64,000 nucleotides of DNA from Perkinsus olseni. Taxonomy: Eukaryota; Perkinsozoa; Perkinsida; Perkinsidae. A program made the position numbers and the translations under genes. Positions 36,743 to 51,300 of the stretch are shown here, piece by piece; positions within the stretch are counted from its first letter, which is position 1; each line of letters begins with the position of its first letter. The notes under the pieces are model-generated. The model was given only the letters and a program-made list of their open reading frames with translations, searched no databases and had not been told where the DNA came from. The DNA lies in the NCBI GenBank assembly GCA_013115135.1, contig JABANP010000151.1, positions 41,618-105,617 on the forward strand, in the 5' to 3' direction.

Positions 36743-38223
36743 CTACTTCTCCTCAGCAGCCTCTCTTGCTTCGGATCTCAATAGCTTCTGGTGAGCCTGC
36801 GCCGACCGCTGAGCTTCTCTTTGATTGTTTCGTTTTTCAACACGGAATCTGATTCACCAGTGCATCAATCGACCACAGTGAGGGCATCCCCTACTGTTGC
36901 TCTCGCTGTTTCCTAGCACTCCATTCCTGCTTCTGGTCCTTAGTGTGGGCATGTCGCCCTCCTTTCCGCATGTAATACGCACCATCAATGTACCTGCAGG
37001 AAACTAGTGTGCAAAACCCTTGGTCATCAGAATGGCTGTAGGCGAATCGTTCGGCACAGAGTTCGGGTCACGCTGGGCATTAAATCGACGGTCGATTCAT
37101 CGGAACAGGAGAATCTCTCAAAGTTCGAATTCATCAGGGACATTCATGTGGCCCAGTATCTTCCCAGAGCACAGAAAGCAGCCTTACTCTTCGGGGAGCG
37201 AAGTTGGGTAGGGATGTCTCGTCGGGGGCAAAAAGCTCTTTAGTGGGCTTGAATAGAGAGTTCTGAATACCGTCGCTGCTGGTCATGTTGAACTCAACAG
37301 ACGGAGCAGCGGACTCCATACTCGCGTTGTTCGACGAGCCTGCGGATAAGCGAGATTTTGCGACATCGATGTGGGCTCCGCTTTCTTACTCGTGCCGGAG
37401 GACTTCACAGACCCCGAGGACTCTTCGGGTGTTGAACTCACCACGGACTCAACGGACCTAAAATAGAAAACAGTGAGGATGACATAGATAATTTGACGAA
37501 GGAGTGGTATGGCAGTCCCGAGCACATTGTTTACTCTAAGTCACGTCGTTCGTTCTTCTTTTGCTTCCTCTTCCCACGATTTTTCCGCTTGCCTTCAGAC
37601 CCCGCCACTGCCCAACCCTCCTCCTCGTGCGCTATCTTGTCCATTGAAAACTTATCAAGTATCTGGTAAACCACGGAATCTACGCCCTACTTTACAAGGC
37701 GAAAGAGTACTCTTCGCTACATGCTGAAGCATAGAGGGAGACCACTTTATTATATTCATTCGAGAATGCAACTCAGAACTAGCAAAATCATGCTCAGTTC
37801 AAGTCTTGCGCTCATCGACGGTCGAAACTGACCCAATACGTTCTCTACCAAAAGGACCCCACGGACAAGTCAGTTTCCGGGAACTCTAAGCGGCCTACCC
37901 ACTCGGCACGGAGTCCGTTCGCGTAGATCCAACAAGCGGAGTTTCTCACGCTCACACGAAGTCATGAAAATTCTGCACCGTCATACTACCAGGGAGCGTT
38001 GTCTTTCCGTTGCGATTTTCTTAGGGCTCTTATCTCCGCTCTCCTCATCGTGCTCCATATGAAAACTTTCCGACCTCTTCCTCACTGCTTTGGGTGACGT
38101 CTTCGGGGAATGCCCCGAGCTATCGAAGCTCGATGGCAACCGAGAGAACCGAACCCTGAGAACCCGAAAATAACATCGAACCCGAGGGCCTTTCCTAATG
38201 AGACATCCAGGGCTAGGCATCAT
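36743..38223 (-). CDS. Basic, serine-rich protein (5' end uncertain)
   Basis: A chain of in-frame exons joined by short introns. It runs SFDSSGHSPKTSPKAVRKRS (38150-37985), then an acidic-to-basic exon EEEGWAVAGSEGKRKNRGK, then SVESVVSSTPEESSGS. A 50-nt intron (donor GTAAGAAAG, acceptor ATCCGCAG) leads to SSNNASMESAAPSVEF and LFKPTKELFAP. Next come YIDGAYYMRKGGRHAHTKD and finally QREAQRSAQAHQKLL, ending EAAEEK with TAG at 36743-36745. The consistent frame and intron style support a real gene. The C-terminal part (RKGGRHAHTKDQ and the Gln/Arg-rich helix) looks conserved, while the rest is low-complexity. I do not recognise it; a nuclear or RNA-binding role would fit the charge pattern. An upstream start may lie near 38453. 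Confidence 0.55.
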
Positions 38224-38936
38224 GCGCCTCGTGGACGCCTAGGTCTACCCTTTGGTCGCACGAATACAGCTTGCGAGAGGGGTTTCTATTAAAATGAAGT
38301 TGCAGAATTTCCCACACACTTCAGAGCTCTCGAGAGCGATCGCAAAACGAAGCCTGCCGAGAACGACGGTCAATCTAGTATTTCAACGATTACACGAATG
38401 ATATTTTAGAGCAAGAAGGCATCCCCCCCATTACTACCACCGATTCCCATCTGACATGGCGGCGAAAGATAAGAAAATGCGTTGGTTGAAAAGCTGACAA
38501 CATAAATTGCTTCGCTCCGCTGTCAACAACGCGTTTGCACGCGTGCTCGTTCTCCAACGCAGTTGAGTTGGCACGTCCATGGGCTGTCTGAATTCACAGC
38601 CGGTAAGATGATCGTTATGATTGCTCATCTCAGAGGGCGCCTCTCAAAAGTAGCGACTTGCCTGTCGCGCGAGGTCGCTGTGTTTCAGGTAGATTCTTCG
38701 TTTGCGGAGTTCACCAGCCCTCACGGGGCGAAGCTGTATGAGAACATACGTGCACGCTACGATATCGGCCATGTGGGACAGGGCTGAGTGCCCAGTCACA
38801 TATTTCCAATGACGATCCACCTCGGAACCGCGACTCGGGTTCACATAGGGGAGGGTTAGCTTTCCCAGATTTTCGTGAAATCATTCCGCGAGACATTCAA
38901 TTCACGTCATTTTCGAACCCTAAGGCACGATATGGT
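38224..38936. other. Divergent spacer upstream of the kinase gene
   Basis: It lies between a minus-strand gene and the plus-strand kinase. Apart from the 13-mer at 38509 I see no defined element. A first exon of the basic protein gene may lie here. Confidence 0.35.
38509..38521 (+). repeat. Copy of the recurring 13-mer GCTTCGCTCCGCT
   Basis: Exact copy, in the divergent spacer between the basic protein gene and the kinase gene. Confidence 0.8.
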
Positions 38937-42035
<3,099 letters not shown>

Positions 42036-42525
42036 GACATGCTGGATGAATGCTTGTGGGAAAGTCTCTATCACCACTGAAGCCAGTCTGAGTTGCGAAA
42101 TTCATTTCGGGCGTTTTGTTGGTTGTCTCTACGAGGGGTATCCTCCCCAGTGTCTTGCCGATAGGTAAATTGGCGTCTGTCAGGGTATTGTTACTTCTGC
42201 TGGCCTTTTCCTGAAGTCGATCAGCATGCTCGTCACCCACAGGCAGACCCAGCCCCACGTGCTCCTTGATGCGAATCCGAGGGCCGAGAAGCTCCATTTT
42301 AGGACCGACTCCACCGTTCGAGAGGATAGTGAGGGAAGTAGGAGGGCCTCGCTTCGTAGCTTCATTGGCGTACGCCCTGAGGTTGACATGATGCAACGCT
42401 TCTTTGATGTTGATTTGCTGGAACTGGGCGAAGTTCCTGGTTGGACTCAACTGTCGGCTGATGCATGGTACTCTTGTCCTTCGCGTTGAGGTCTGTGCTT
42501 GCAGTCTGTAGGTTGCATGTGAGCT
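42036..42525. other. Spacer between kinase and small hypothetical gene
   Basis: About 490 bases, with open frames on both strands but no supported gene. Confidence 0.35.
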
Positions 42526-43032
42526 ATGAAGCGCGCAGGTACCACTACAAGCGCCGGATCTTGGCCCGGGCACATCGAGGGCTTCGGACTCCCGCCTCGC
42601 TCGAGCTTCGATCAGCTGCAATGCGATAGACTCGACACGGTCTACGGTACGGTGTATCCGGAGTAAGATGCGAGGACGCTATTCCTCACAGGAGTGGCTG
42701 CTTCCTCGAGGACTTCCGATGCGGTCGGCGCGAGTGCGACCCCACAAACAGCTGAGTTCGCGGAAGCCACCAGGGCCAGCGCTACTTCGGTGAGAATCGC
42801 TTTTAATCGATGATCGAAACCTTTCGGGCAGATGTCGCTTGAAGATCTTCGCGCGGCACTTCAAGCCTCTCACAAGCGCATGATGGCTATAGTTGACGAA
42901 GAGAACGGTCCTACTGTGGACGGGGAGGCATCAGCGCAGCCGCCTCCGAGCAAAGCTCGTTGTCAAGAACTTATTAGGGGCTCCGAAGGGGACGCCCGAC
43001 TGAGACAGTGGGCGGAGCGAAGCGGATTTTGA
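42526..43032 (+). CDS. Small hypothetical protein
   Basis: Start ATG at 42526 (MKRAGTTTSAGSWPG). Introns 42647-42691 (45 nt) and 42790-42831 (42 nt) join in frame to an Ala/Ser/Thr-rich linker (SRTSDAVGASATPQTA) and a helical exon (MSLEDLRAALQASHKRMM) that ends QWAERSGF with TGA at 43030-43032. About 140 residues. No known domain. The intron style matches its neighbours, which supports a real gene. The last exon starts at an ATG of its own, so a shorter form starting at 42832 is possible. Confidence 0.5.
43012..43023 (-). repeat. Copy of the recurring 12-mer (reverse orientation)
   Basis: GCGGAGCGAAGC on the plus strand, covering the last codons of the small hypothetical gene (AERS). Confidence 0.75.
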
Positions 43033-43562
43033 ACAGCCAGAAATTAAAACTACGATGTTTGATTTGATTATCAGTCACTGCACGTTGGTGTTATCATGAG
43101 GGAGTAATTAGTAAGTCATGTACAAGCTTAGTCAGCGTCGTCAACATTATCGTTATCGGGGGCAAATGCCTATCAGTAGTAGAATAGGTATTATTACGGT
43201 AGTAATCACCTATGTCATTTCTGTTGAGTCTTTGAGCGTTGTGTTAGTCAGTTTGCACATCTTTGGTGTAGCAATACGATGGTCCTTACCTGCCTCGTGA
43301 TGAGGCCCTCAGCTGACCTTTTGTCGTCTCGAGAAAGCTCCCTTCTAGTCAAATTGCTAGTGAAAGCAATTCTAGCCAGCTTTCAAGAAACTGGGCGACT
43401 CGCTCGCAGCGAGGTCTTCGGTAAAGGCCGGCGCTCAGATTCTCCTCCACGGTTTTCGAGTAGTTGGGGCTAGCTTTTCGAGCCAGAAATGTAGCGCTCA
43501 GACATGAGAGTGGGACAACCCTAGGAGTCCTAGGCTAGGACACTTTCATCACCGTTGCAGTT
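43033..43562. other. Spacer upstream of the methyltransferase gene
   Basis: AT-richer than its surroundings, with an imperfect inverted repeat at 43184-43213 (ATAGGT...ACCTAT). No gene seen. Confidence 0.4.
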
Positions 43563-44915
43563 ATGATAATGAGATGGGGGTTGCTCATCCTAGGCGCGTG
43601 CATCTATCCGGTCGGGGCTTTCGAGTTGGATGCGCACTGGAATAATATTCCGGCAATGCTTCTGCCGGTTTTGGACGAGCAACTCGGTACTCCAACCAGT
43701 GCAGTGCCTGTAGGCAACGCGACGTCTCAGGAAGCTCGAACTTCACGACTGTCGAAGAATACTTGAGGAAGAACATAGAGTCGCCTGAACGACGGGTTTA
43801 TACTGTTCCGCAAGCGAAGACTTTTCTGGCGGCCTTATTGTAGCGTCGTGCATCGAATGAGCTTTTCACAGTCGTACAGGCACTTCCGTGGGAACACTGT
43901 AGCTCATATGCAAGAAGCGGATGAGTTGCTGTTGGAGCTTTTGCAAGGACCACCGGAGGAGATACCGATACTCGAGACAGGTGCTGTGGATCCACTGGGA
44001 AAGCTCGATAGTGGTTACTCAGGGGCATGGACTGGCAAGGACGCCGCGGACTTCCACGTTCATGACAACAGCCTCGCAGCAACGCTCGCGTCTGTGATGT
44101 TCAACGAGACAGACCCTGCATATGTTGCATGCGAGTCAGTTATCGACTTGGGCTGCGGATTGGGCCTCTACGCGAGGGACTTCGAGGTGACGAGGTTCGA
44201 CTATTTGACGAGAGCAGCCAACTCTAACTGGGCTTCATATCGACTAACAACGCGATTATGAACTTGTCATACGTCCGTCGAGGTCCGCCCTCGTCCAGCG
44301 GCTTCAGGATAACCGTGCTGTATCCGACACGAGTCTTGGTGAGTCAAGCTCTCAGGCAGTGGCTGCGGTCTTCGAGAAGAATCCGCGGCTCGTTTGCGTC
44401 GATGGCAATCCTCACACGAAGACTCTCTCGGGTGGGCGCTGCGACAGTGTCGACCTCACAGATGACGCTGAGATGATGTAACATTGCGTTACGAATTCGC
44501 TCCACTCAGTTCTCGCGACGCCTCAGGAAACTTGGTCGTTTTGACTGCGCAATTTCTCTGGAGGTGGCCGAGCATATCAAACGCCCCTTAGAACGGCGAT
44601 ACATAAGGAATATGGTATGGAAGCCCCTTTTCGGTTGCGGTGCACTCGAATCAGGTTCGCGCAACGGCAAGGGTGTTGTTTCTGAGTTGGGCACGGCCAG
44701 GTCAGGGAGGAGTAGGACATTTCAACGAGAGACCACAGTCGCACATCGAACACCTGCTGACGAGAGCGTTCAACTTCGTGCGAGACACGGCCCTCGAGGA
44801 CCGACTCCGAGCATCCGCCCTGATGCTGCACTTCACTGATCCCCGTTCGGGTGTTATGGTCTTCAAAAGGCGTGCATGGGACAGCGACAAACGAATTATG
44901 GTCGATCCTGAGTAA
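43563..44915 (+). CDS. Secretory-pathway methyltransferase-domain protein
   Basis: Start ATG at 43563. MIMRWGLLILGACIYPVGA is a clear signal peptide. Short introns (about 47 nt near 43690 and about 40 nt near 43830) keep one frame into NTVAHMQEADELLLELLQ. Motif I of class I methyltransferases follows, VIDLGCGLGLYARDFE (44140-44187). Then come VCVDGNPHTKTLSGG and CDSVDLTDD (an acidic loop that usually contacts the cofactor). FDCAISLEVAEHI is the motif IV region. The end has LFLSWARPGQGGVGHFN and SGVMVFKRR, with TAA at 44913-44915. Together these fit an S-adenosylmethionine-dependent methyltransferase acting in the ER, Golgi or outside the cell. The substrate is unknown. Introns at about 44188-44300 and 44470-44530 are placed approximately. 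Confidence 0.75.
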
Positions 44916-45316
44916 TCAGTATGCGGTTGTGTTCCGTCCGTAGTGAGCCTTCGTGGGCCACGAATCGTGGCAGAAGATTTCCTGCGTACTCCCGTCTCGT
45001 GTCTCAATCACAAAGGACACGTATCGATCTACGACATCTTTCTCAATTGGTATTCCTGACAAACCCCTTGCTGAGAGAAGCTTGATCATCGAGTTCCGGG
45101 TGTTGCTCCGCTTTGACGAGTGAGAATACTGCGTGATGTCTCGTCACAGGCATCTGGTTTTTTCCGAGGTTGCTCGGACTCCATTTTAGAAGCACATCAC
45201 CCACCCGCACCATCAACTACTACGCAGCACAACCCAGCAATCAATGAAACAATAGTAAAGAGTAACACTAGTAACGTACGTTGGTAAGGGCCTCGGCGGC
45301 TACTATGAGGCCAATA
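44916..45316. other. Convergent spacer between methyltransferase and midasin genes
   Basis: About 400 bases between two stop codons. No gene or repeat seen. Confidence 0.4.
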
Positions 45317-48300
45317 CTACCTCGTAGCAGTGGCTTCGATCCATTGCTTGATAACATCACTAAGGACATTAGGCAGCTGCGAGACGTCTTGTATAACAGC
45401 ATAGAAGGGGAATGGGAAATCCTTGTTGGATAGGAAAGGAGCCATTCTACTGCGGCCGGTAGGATCTCGAACAACTTCCTTCAAATTGTAGATAGATCGG
45501 CCAGACTCCGCTGCTTCATCGACTATGATGAGAACCGGTAAACGGTTCTTGCTGAGCATGTTCTGCACCGACTGTCGTACAGCCTCCTTGTTGAAGCGGC
45601 CATCTGTCACGATAACAGCTAGACAGGCTTGTTTAAAGTCACCACCCGCGACGTGACTGAACTGCTCATCACAGTCGTCCAGAACGGCGGGTAAAGAACG
45701 AGACATCGAACCAGCACTCTCCTCGTCAAAGTTGAAATGTTGCAACAGCTCGGGCAGGTTCAGCGGAGCCGGTGAAGCCAGTGTCCTCAACGGCCGGACT
45801 GAGCTGCCGAACGAGCTGACTCCAACCGTACCGATCTCGAGACGGGACATAGCTTGAGTGATGGCATGAACAGCACACAAGGATAGCTCGCCAGACTGGT
45901 TAGACCGCATTGACTTCGTATTATCCAAGCAAACAATGACGTTATGCTCTCTCTTGCTTGGCTTGTTCCTTCGAAGCCATATTCTGTCTTTCCTGTAGTC
46001 ACTGGCCACCCATGCGAGAACTTTACGCATGTTGAGTCTTTTGCCCGTCTTATAGTCGCCTTGCATACCACCACGCTTTGGTGGGCTCGAGGACCATACG
46101 CAACCGTTCTGTGAGCTCACTGCACACGCTCGAGGATAAACGGTCGATATGCTGCAGTCGGTCGTTGCTAACATCGCCCTCTCCACCAGCGTTGTAGATG
46201 GTATCCTCGCCCTCACCATCCATTTTGACATCGCCGTCTTCATCAACGGATGCCGATAGAGCCTGCGGGTTCCGGGAGACTTCGGAACGCAAGGGGGCCT
46301 TGGATTTCTTCTCAGCCGCACCCTGCTCTTCGCTCGAGGCCTCGGCTTCTTCCTTATCGTCCTTCTTCTCGTCAGCCTTCTGCTTATCCTTGAAGGTCTT
46401 GTCCTCGGCCGACTTGGGCGGAGCGGGACCTACAGCGGTGGGGTTGAAGCTTTTCTCACATGAGCGTCGGCGCCTACCGAGTCCCTCCTTTTCTTCCTCC
46501 ATTTTATCTTCTTCATCAACATCCATTTCATCAGCTTCAGAAGTTGCCTCCTCGTCTTCCTCTTGCTCTAGCTCTCCAGCATGCTCAGCGCTCTCGCCTG
46601 TGGCCTGCGCTACCCCTTCCAACTTTGAAGATTCGTCCTGGGCCTGAATTGAACGCCTGCCTCCACACTGAAGATCTTTTAGGTTCCCTACGGCATCTCT
46701 ATTCAGGCCCTGTTCATCCTGGTTCTCATCATTTTCTCCTCCAGCCTGCTCCTCACTATCCTCGGCAGACTCATCCTCGTCCATCAATTGAATGCGCTTG
46801 AGCCACTTCTCCACCTCTTCGACGGAATCCTTAAGAGGGTTGGGCGGCGCTGGTGGTGCCTGGTCAAGCAGCGAGACATAAGCCAGGCCCGGCTATCCAC
46901 CTTCTCGATGTCGCATCGTCCAGAACACTGTAACAGTCTCACTGCACCAACGACCATAGTACTAGCAACATCAAGTGGCATGCCCATAACAATTTGGCGG
47001 GCATAACAGTGAGAATAGCAACCTCGGTATCACCTTGCTCTTCTCTTGCTTGCTGGACTGCCCCTGAGGCCCACTCTCCCGGATCGCCGCACCTTCCTGA
47101 TCTCTGCCGGCATCCTAACAAATCAAGCAATAGGCCCTGTACTCATAACGATCAATTCTCTCACCTCAGCACCCTGGGGTTGGTCTCTCGTAGATTCTTC
47201 CTCATTATGAGCATCATTATCTCTACCTCCCGTGAGCTCCTCGCCCTGGGTACCTACATCCCCGAGCTCGCTCACTACGACTGTCTCATGGTAACTACCT
47301 TCGTCGTCTTCAGGATTTGCCGCGTTCTTCTGTGGTTGGGGCGCGGCCTCCGCGGCATTCTCCATGAGAGTGTCCTGATCCTCAGCAGCTTCTGCCGAGT
47401 TTAATTTGTCGGTCTCATCTTCTGGAGCCGTCTCAGCCTACGAAGAATGCGGTGTGACAGTACCGGGGGCGTTCTCCCTACTACCTCCTCCTCTCCTTCC
47501 TTCTCCTTATCCTCGTCATGCACTGACTTGGCGTCCTCGTCGTCCAAGTCAGCATCCTCCTCATCATCAGTAACAGCATCGTCGGAGTCGCCCCCAACAT
47601 CGCCATCGAGAGCCTGCAAGTGAAACAATCCCCGACCAGCAGCTTCGCTCCGCCCCCTACCATATCATCATCAAGGTCCATATCGTCCTCATCTGCCTCA
47701 CCATCCTGTCGAGCGTTCTCTCCATTCTCATCACCCTCCTCGCCGGAATCTGGAGGCTCACGGAGTCTCACGCGTTGAGTCGATCATATATTTACCTTGA
47801 TCTTCCTTAGCCTTGGCTAACGACGCTTCGAAGGCTTCATCGTCCTCATCGCCGCTTTCCTCGTTGATACTGCCTAAAAATCGAACACGCTTATTCGAGG
47901 CTAGCGACTTAAGCTAGCTTGTTGCAGTCTTAGAGACTGTCGTCCACGGATGACACATCAAACGAAGACAAATTTCCCTCGGAGAACAAAACGGTATTAC
48001 CTTCGCCTTCATCTTCCTTTCCGTTCTCTTCGCTTTGTTTTTCATTGTCCTCGCCTTCTTCAGACTCCTTCTCATTCTCACCGTCTGAGTAGACCATACC
48101 ACCTCAGCCCCCCCCCCCCCCAGCGGAGCGAAACGATCTTCTTACCATTTTTCTCATCGGCCTCTCCCTCTTGATCTTCAGCAGCAACAACATCGGTTTC
48201 AGACTGCTTCTCTCCTCCTTTCGTTTCTATATTCTCGTCCTGTTTATTTTCACCACCATCCTCGTTCTCTGAGTCAGAGCCCTACGCAGAAGACAGGTCG

Positions 48301-51300
48301 TCACGCAAGTCATAGCAGGGATGGAATGCATGAAGCACTCGACCGAGCGATATTCGAACGACATCGCGCTAGTCCAGCAGTATTACCTCCTCGTCCTTTT
48401 CCTGCTCCTCCGGACCCTTCAGCTTCTCCTCTATCTCGCCCCCTCCTTCAGGTCGACATCCCCCATCTCTCTATCCATGTTATCTTCTTTGTCTTCATTC
48501 TCATCCTCCTCGTTGGGTTCTCCTGACACTCACATCATCAAACCAGCCCGGTCTATGCCGATCATCGGTATATTCTGAAACCCCCTCAGCAGTCCGGGAA
48601 ACACACTCTTCCCTGCTTCAGTCGACACCCTAGTATTTTGGGCACCCGTCATCGAATTCATTCGGACCGTAATCGATGTAAACACGCTCGTAGGGGCAAC
48701 CCACCCGGAATACTACTTTGAACGTTCTCCTCGGGCCCTTCAACATCCATGATATCTCCGACCTCAACTCCCTCGTTCTTATCCTGCTCCGTATCCTGCA
48801 ATATTCACATCAATCACCGGCCGACCACCCGGCCTACCTGCGGCTCCTGCTGTGACTGCTCTTCCTTCTTCTCTTCCTGTACCGTGTCGAACATATTCTT
48901 ATCCTCAATCTCATCACTGACATCCCTAGCCCCAGAGCCTTCTCCCAAACCCGTGCCCTGTTGCCAGTCGGTCGTGCCTGATGAGAAACCAATCACGTGA
49001 TGAGTCCGAGACGATAGACGGCTCTAGTTGCTCTCATAGTATCACTGGGCGAAGGGGCAAGAAGTACCGCAAAATGAGTCGGAAATTCACGGACGACCTC
49101 GGGTCTTACAGAAGATCCTAGCACGCTAGCTGGAAATTATCAGGACGAGTGGTACGCCAAATCGCCTGAAGCACTACCTTCTCGTCCCTCTCCTCCCTCG
49201 GCATCTTCTCCTTCAGCTAAGCTGAGACCTTCCTGATGCAGATGGGTGACGAATTTGAGCATGGAGTGCAGCGCCATCAACGAGGCATCCAACTTTTTCC
49301 TCGACAGAAGTCACGGAAGTGGCAAGGAGACTGGTCGGGGCACTCGCCGGGCTGAGGAGAAAGAATACTTAGCACGGATGGCCTTTGTTAAAAACTTCTA
49401 CATCTTGCCCCCCTTGAGATTCCTCAACGCTTCAGCAGCATCATCACCATCACATGGCAACTCCCCACTGACGATCTTGGCCAGACACTCAGCCAAGTCT
49501 ACCGCTCCAGGGGCGGCCTCAACCGGCGCGAGCTCAACGGAGAGGCCAGCAGCCGCCGAGGAGAGCTCAGATGCCACTTCTTCAAGTCTCGGCACCAGAG
49601 ACAGGCATGACGATGAGTTGAGGTACTCTGCCATCGCTCTGAACACAGCCGAACATGCAAACTGTTGGATCGAGAGACACGACTCCGTGAAGCTCTGCCG
49701 AGTCCATCAAAGGGAATTGTGATAAGAATCCCTAGCAGGAGCTTACCCCGCAGCTTCCTTCAGCGTCCCTATCCACTCCTTCCTGACCAGCAAGGGCTGC
49801 TGGTCCTCTTCGGAAGGTCTGTGCAGAAGTGACTCAATCTCACCGACCTCCGGCGCGTGAGCGTCGAGACAGGCTCTCACAACAGCGGGAATCGGCGGAA
49901 GGGTGTCTGAGGCTATCGCGGACGCCTGTGCCTGAGACCACGGAGAATGAACATATCACCACCAACTGAGGAACCGAGGTGAGGGTCTCACCGCTGATTC
50001 GTGAACGGCTGAGTCCAAAAGCTGCACCAATGATACAATGCCCTCCTGGCCGTTAGTCACAATAGAGTCCACCTTCGAGAGTACGACGCTCGCCTCCTCC
50101 ATACGTTGAAGATAATGGCGACGAGCCACTGCATCGAGCAGGCGATGGAACGCTTGAACGACGTCTGAACAGATCAGTATACCATTCTCAGTAGGTGCTA
50201 GGGATACCGAAGTGAGCGTGCAGCATTCGCCCTGTCCACACACAATTGTCCACTTACGTTGCATCCACCACTTCAACTGGTCCATGGTGAGATCCAGATT
50301 CGGCGGAGTCTTGTGGAGCGACGATAACTTCAACCATTCGTGAAGGCATATCTAACAATTCGGAGAAGGCTTCCGATCCAATCATTCGAAAATGGATACA
50401 CGTTGAGTCGTACATTGAAGGTTCGGCTTCGTTTAGAGTCATCTCCCCCTTCGCTCATCAGAGGCTTCATTGCCATCACTTCTCTGGAGAGATCGATGTT
50501 GGCCGGGCTGCCCGGCGCGAGTGGCATCTGATACATCACGACATCTCCGACTGCAGCTGGTCGCTATAGACAGCCCCGGGCGGTTGAGCGATACCTCCTC
50601 GTCTATGAAGTCCTTGAGTTGCATCATCTGCCTCTTCTTAGCCTGCACCGGATTGGGCGGTTGAGCCGTCAAGAAGGCCTTAGTGTCCGCCAGCGCCTCG
50701 CACAATTCCGCGCATTCCATCTCGGAGCCCAGCTTCAAGGGCGGTGTCAGTGTGATCGTGGCCAGCACAGGATCAGTAGGCGCTAATACCGCTGAGTCAA
50801 ACCTGACGACAGGCATCAACTTCCTTCGCCCTGGCTGGCCGGTGGCTTACACTCTGGCTGCCTTCGCTAGCTGCTTATGGGAACGTTTCGTCATATCACG
50901 GAAGGCTGCGTGATTGGCAGATGGTCCGAGGTCCCAGCGCGCGCACTGGATGAGCTCTCGCACTTCCTTCTCCAATGCCTGCAATGAGAAACGCATTGAG
51001 ACATCTCCATACACAGGGAAGCAGGAATACGGTAAGGCGACTAGAAATCGAGAACAAGACAAAATAAAGTTACTTCATGACAGCCCTCACGATCACACTA
51101 TGAACACGTAGAATAACGATAGCTCTACTGTCGCTGGAGTATGCAGCTTCTGCCCATCCCTCACCTTTCTGTGTATCTCCATCTGCTTGTCTACGTACGG
51201 CAGCCACACCATAGCCATGCCGTGCAGGTGTTGAAGAACAGGTACATGCAGCATATCGCCGACAGTCTTGATAATTGCAACACGTTCGGAGAACTGCACC

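Noticed and set aside
46198..48580. Long serine/leucine-rich open frames on the plus strand
   Set aside because: They are shadows of the Asp/Glu-rich region of midasin on the minus strand.
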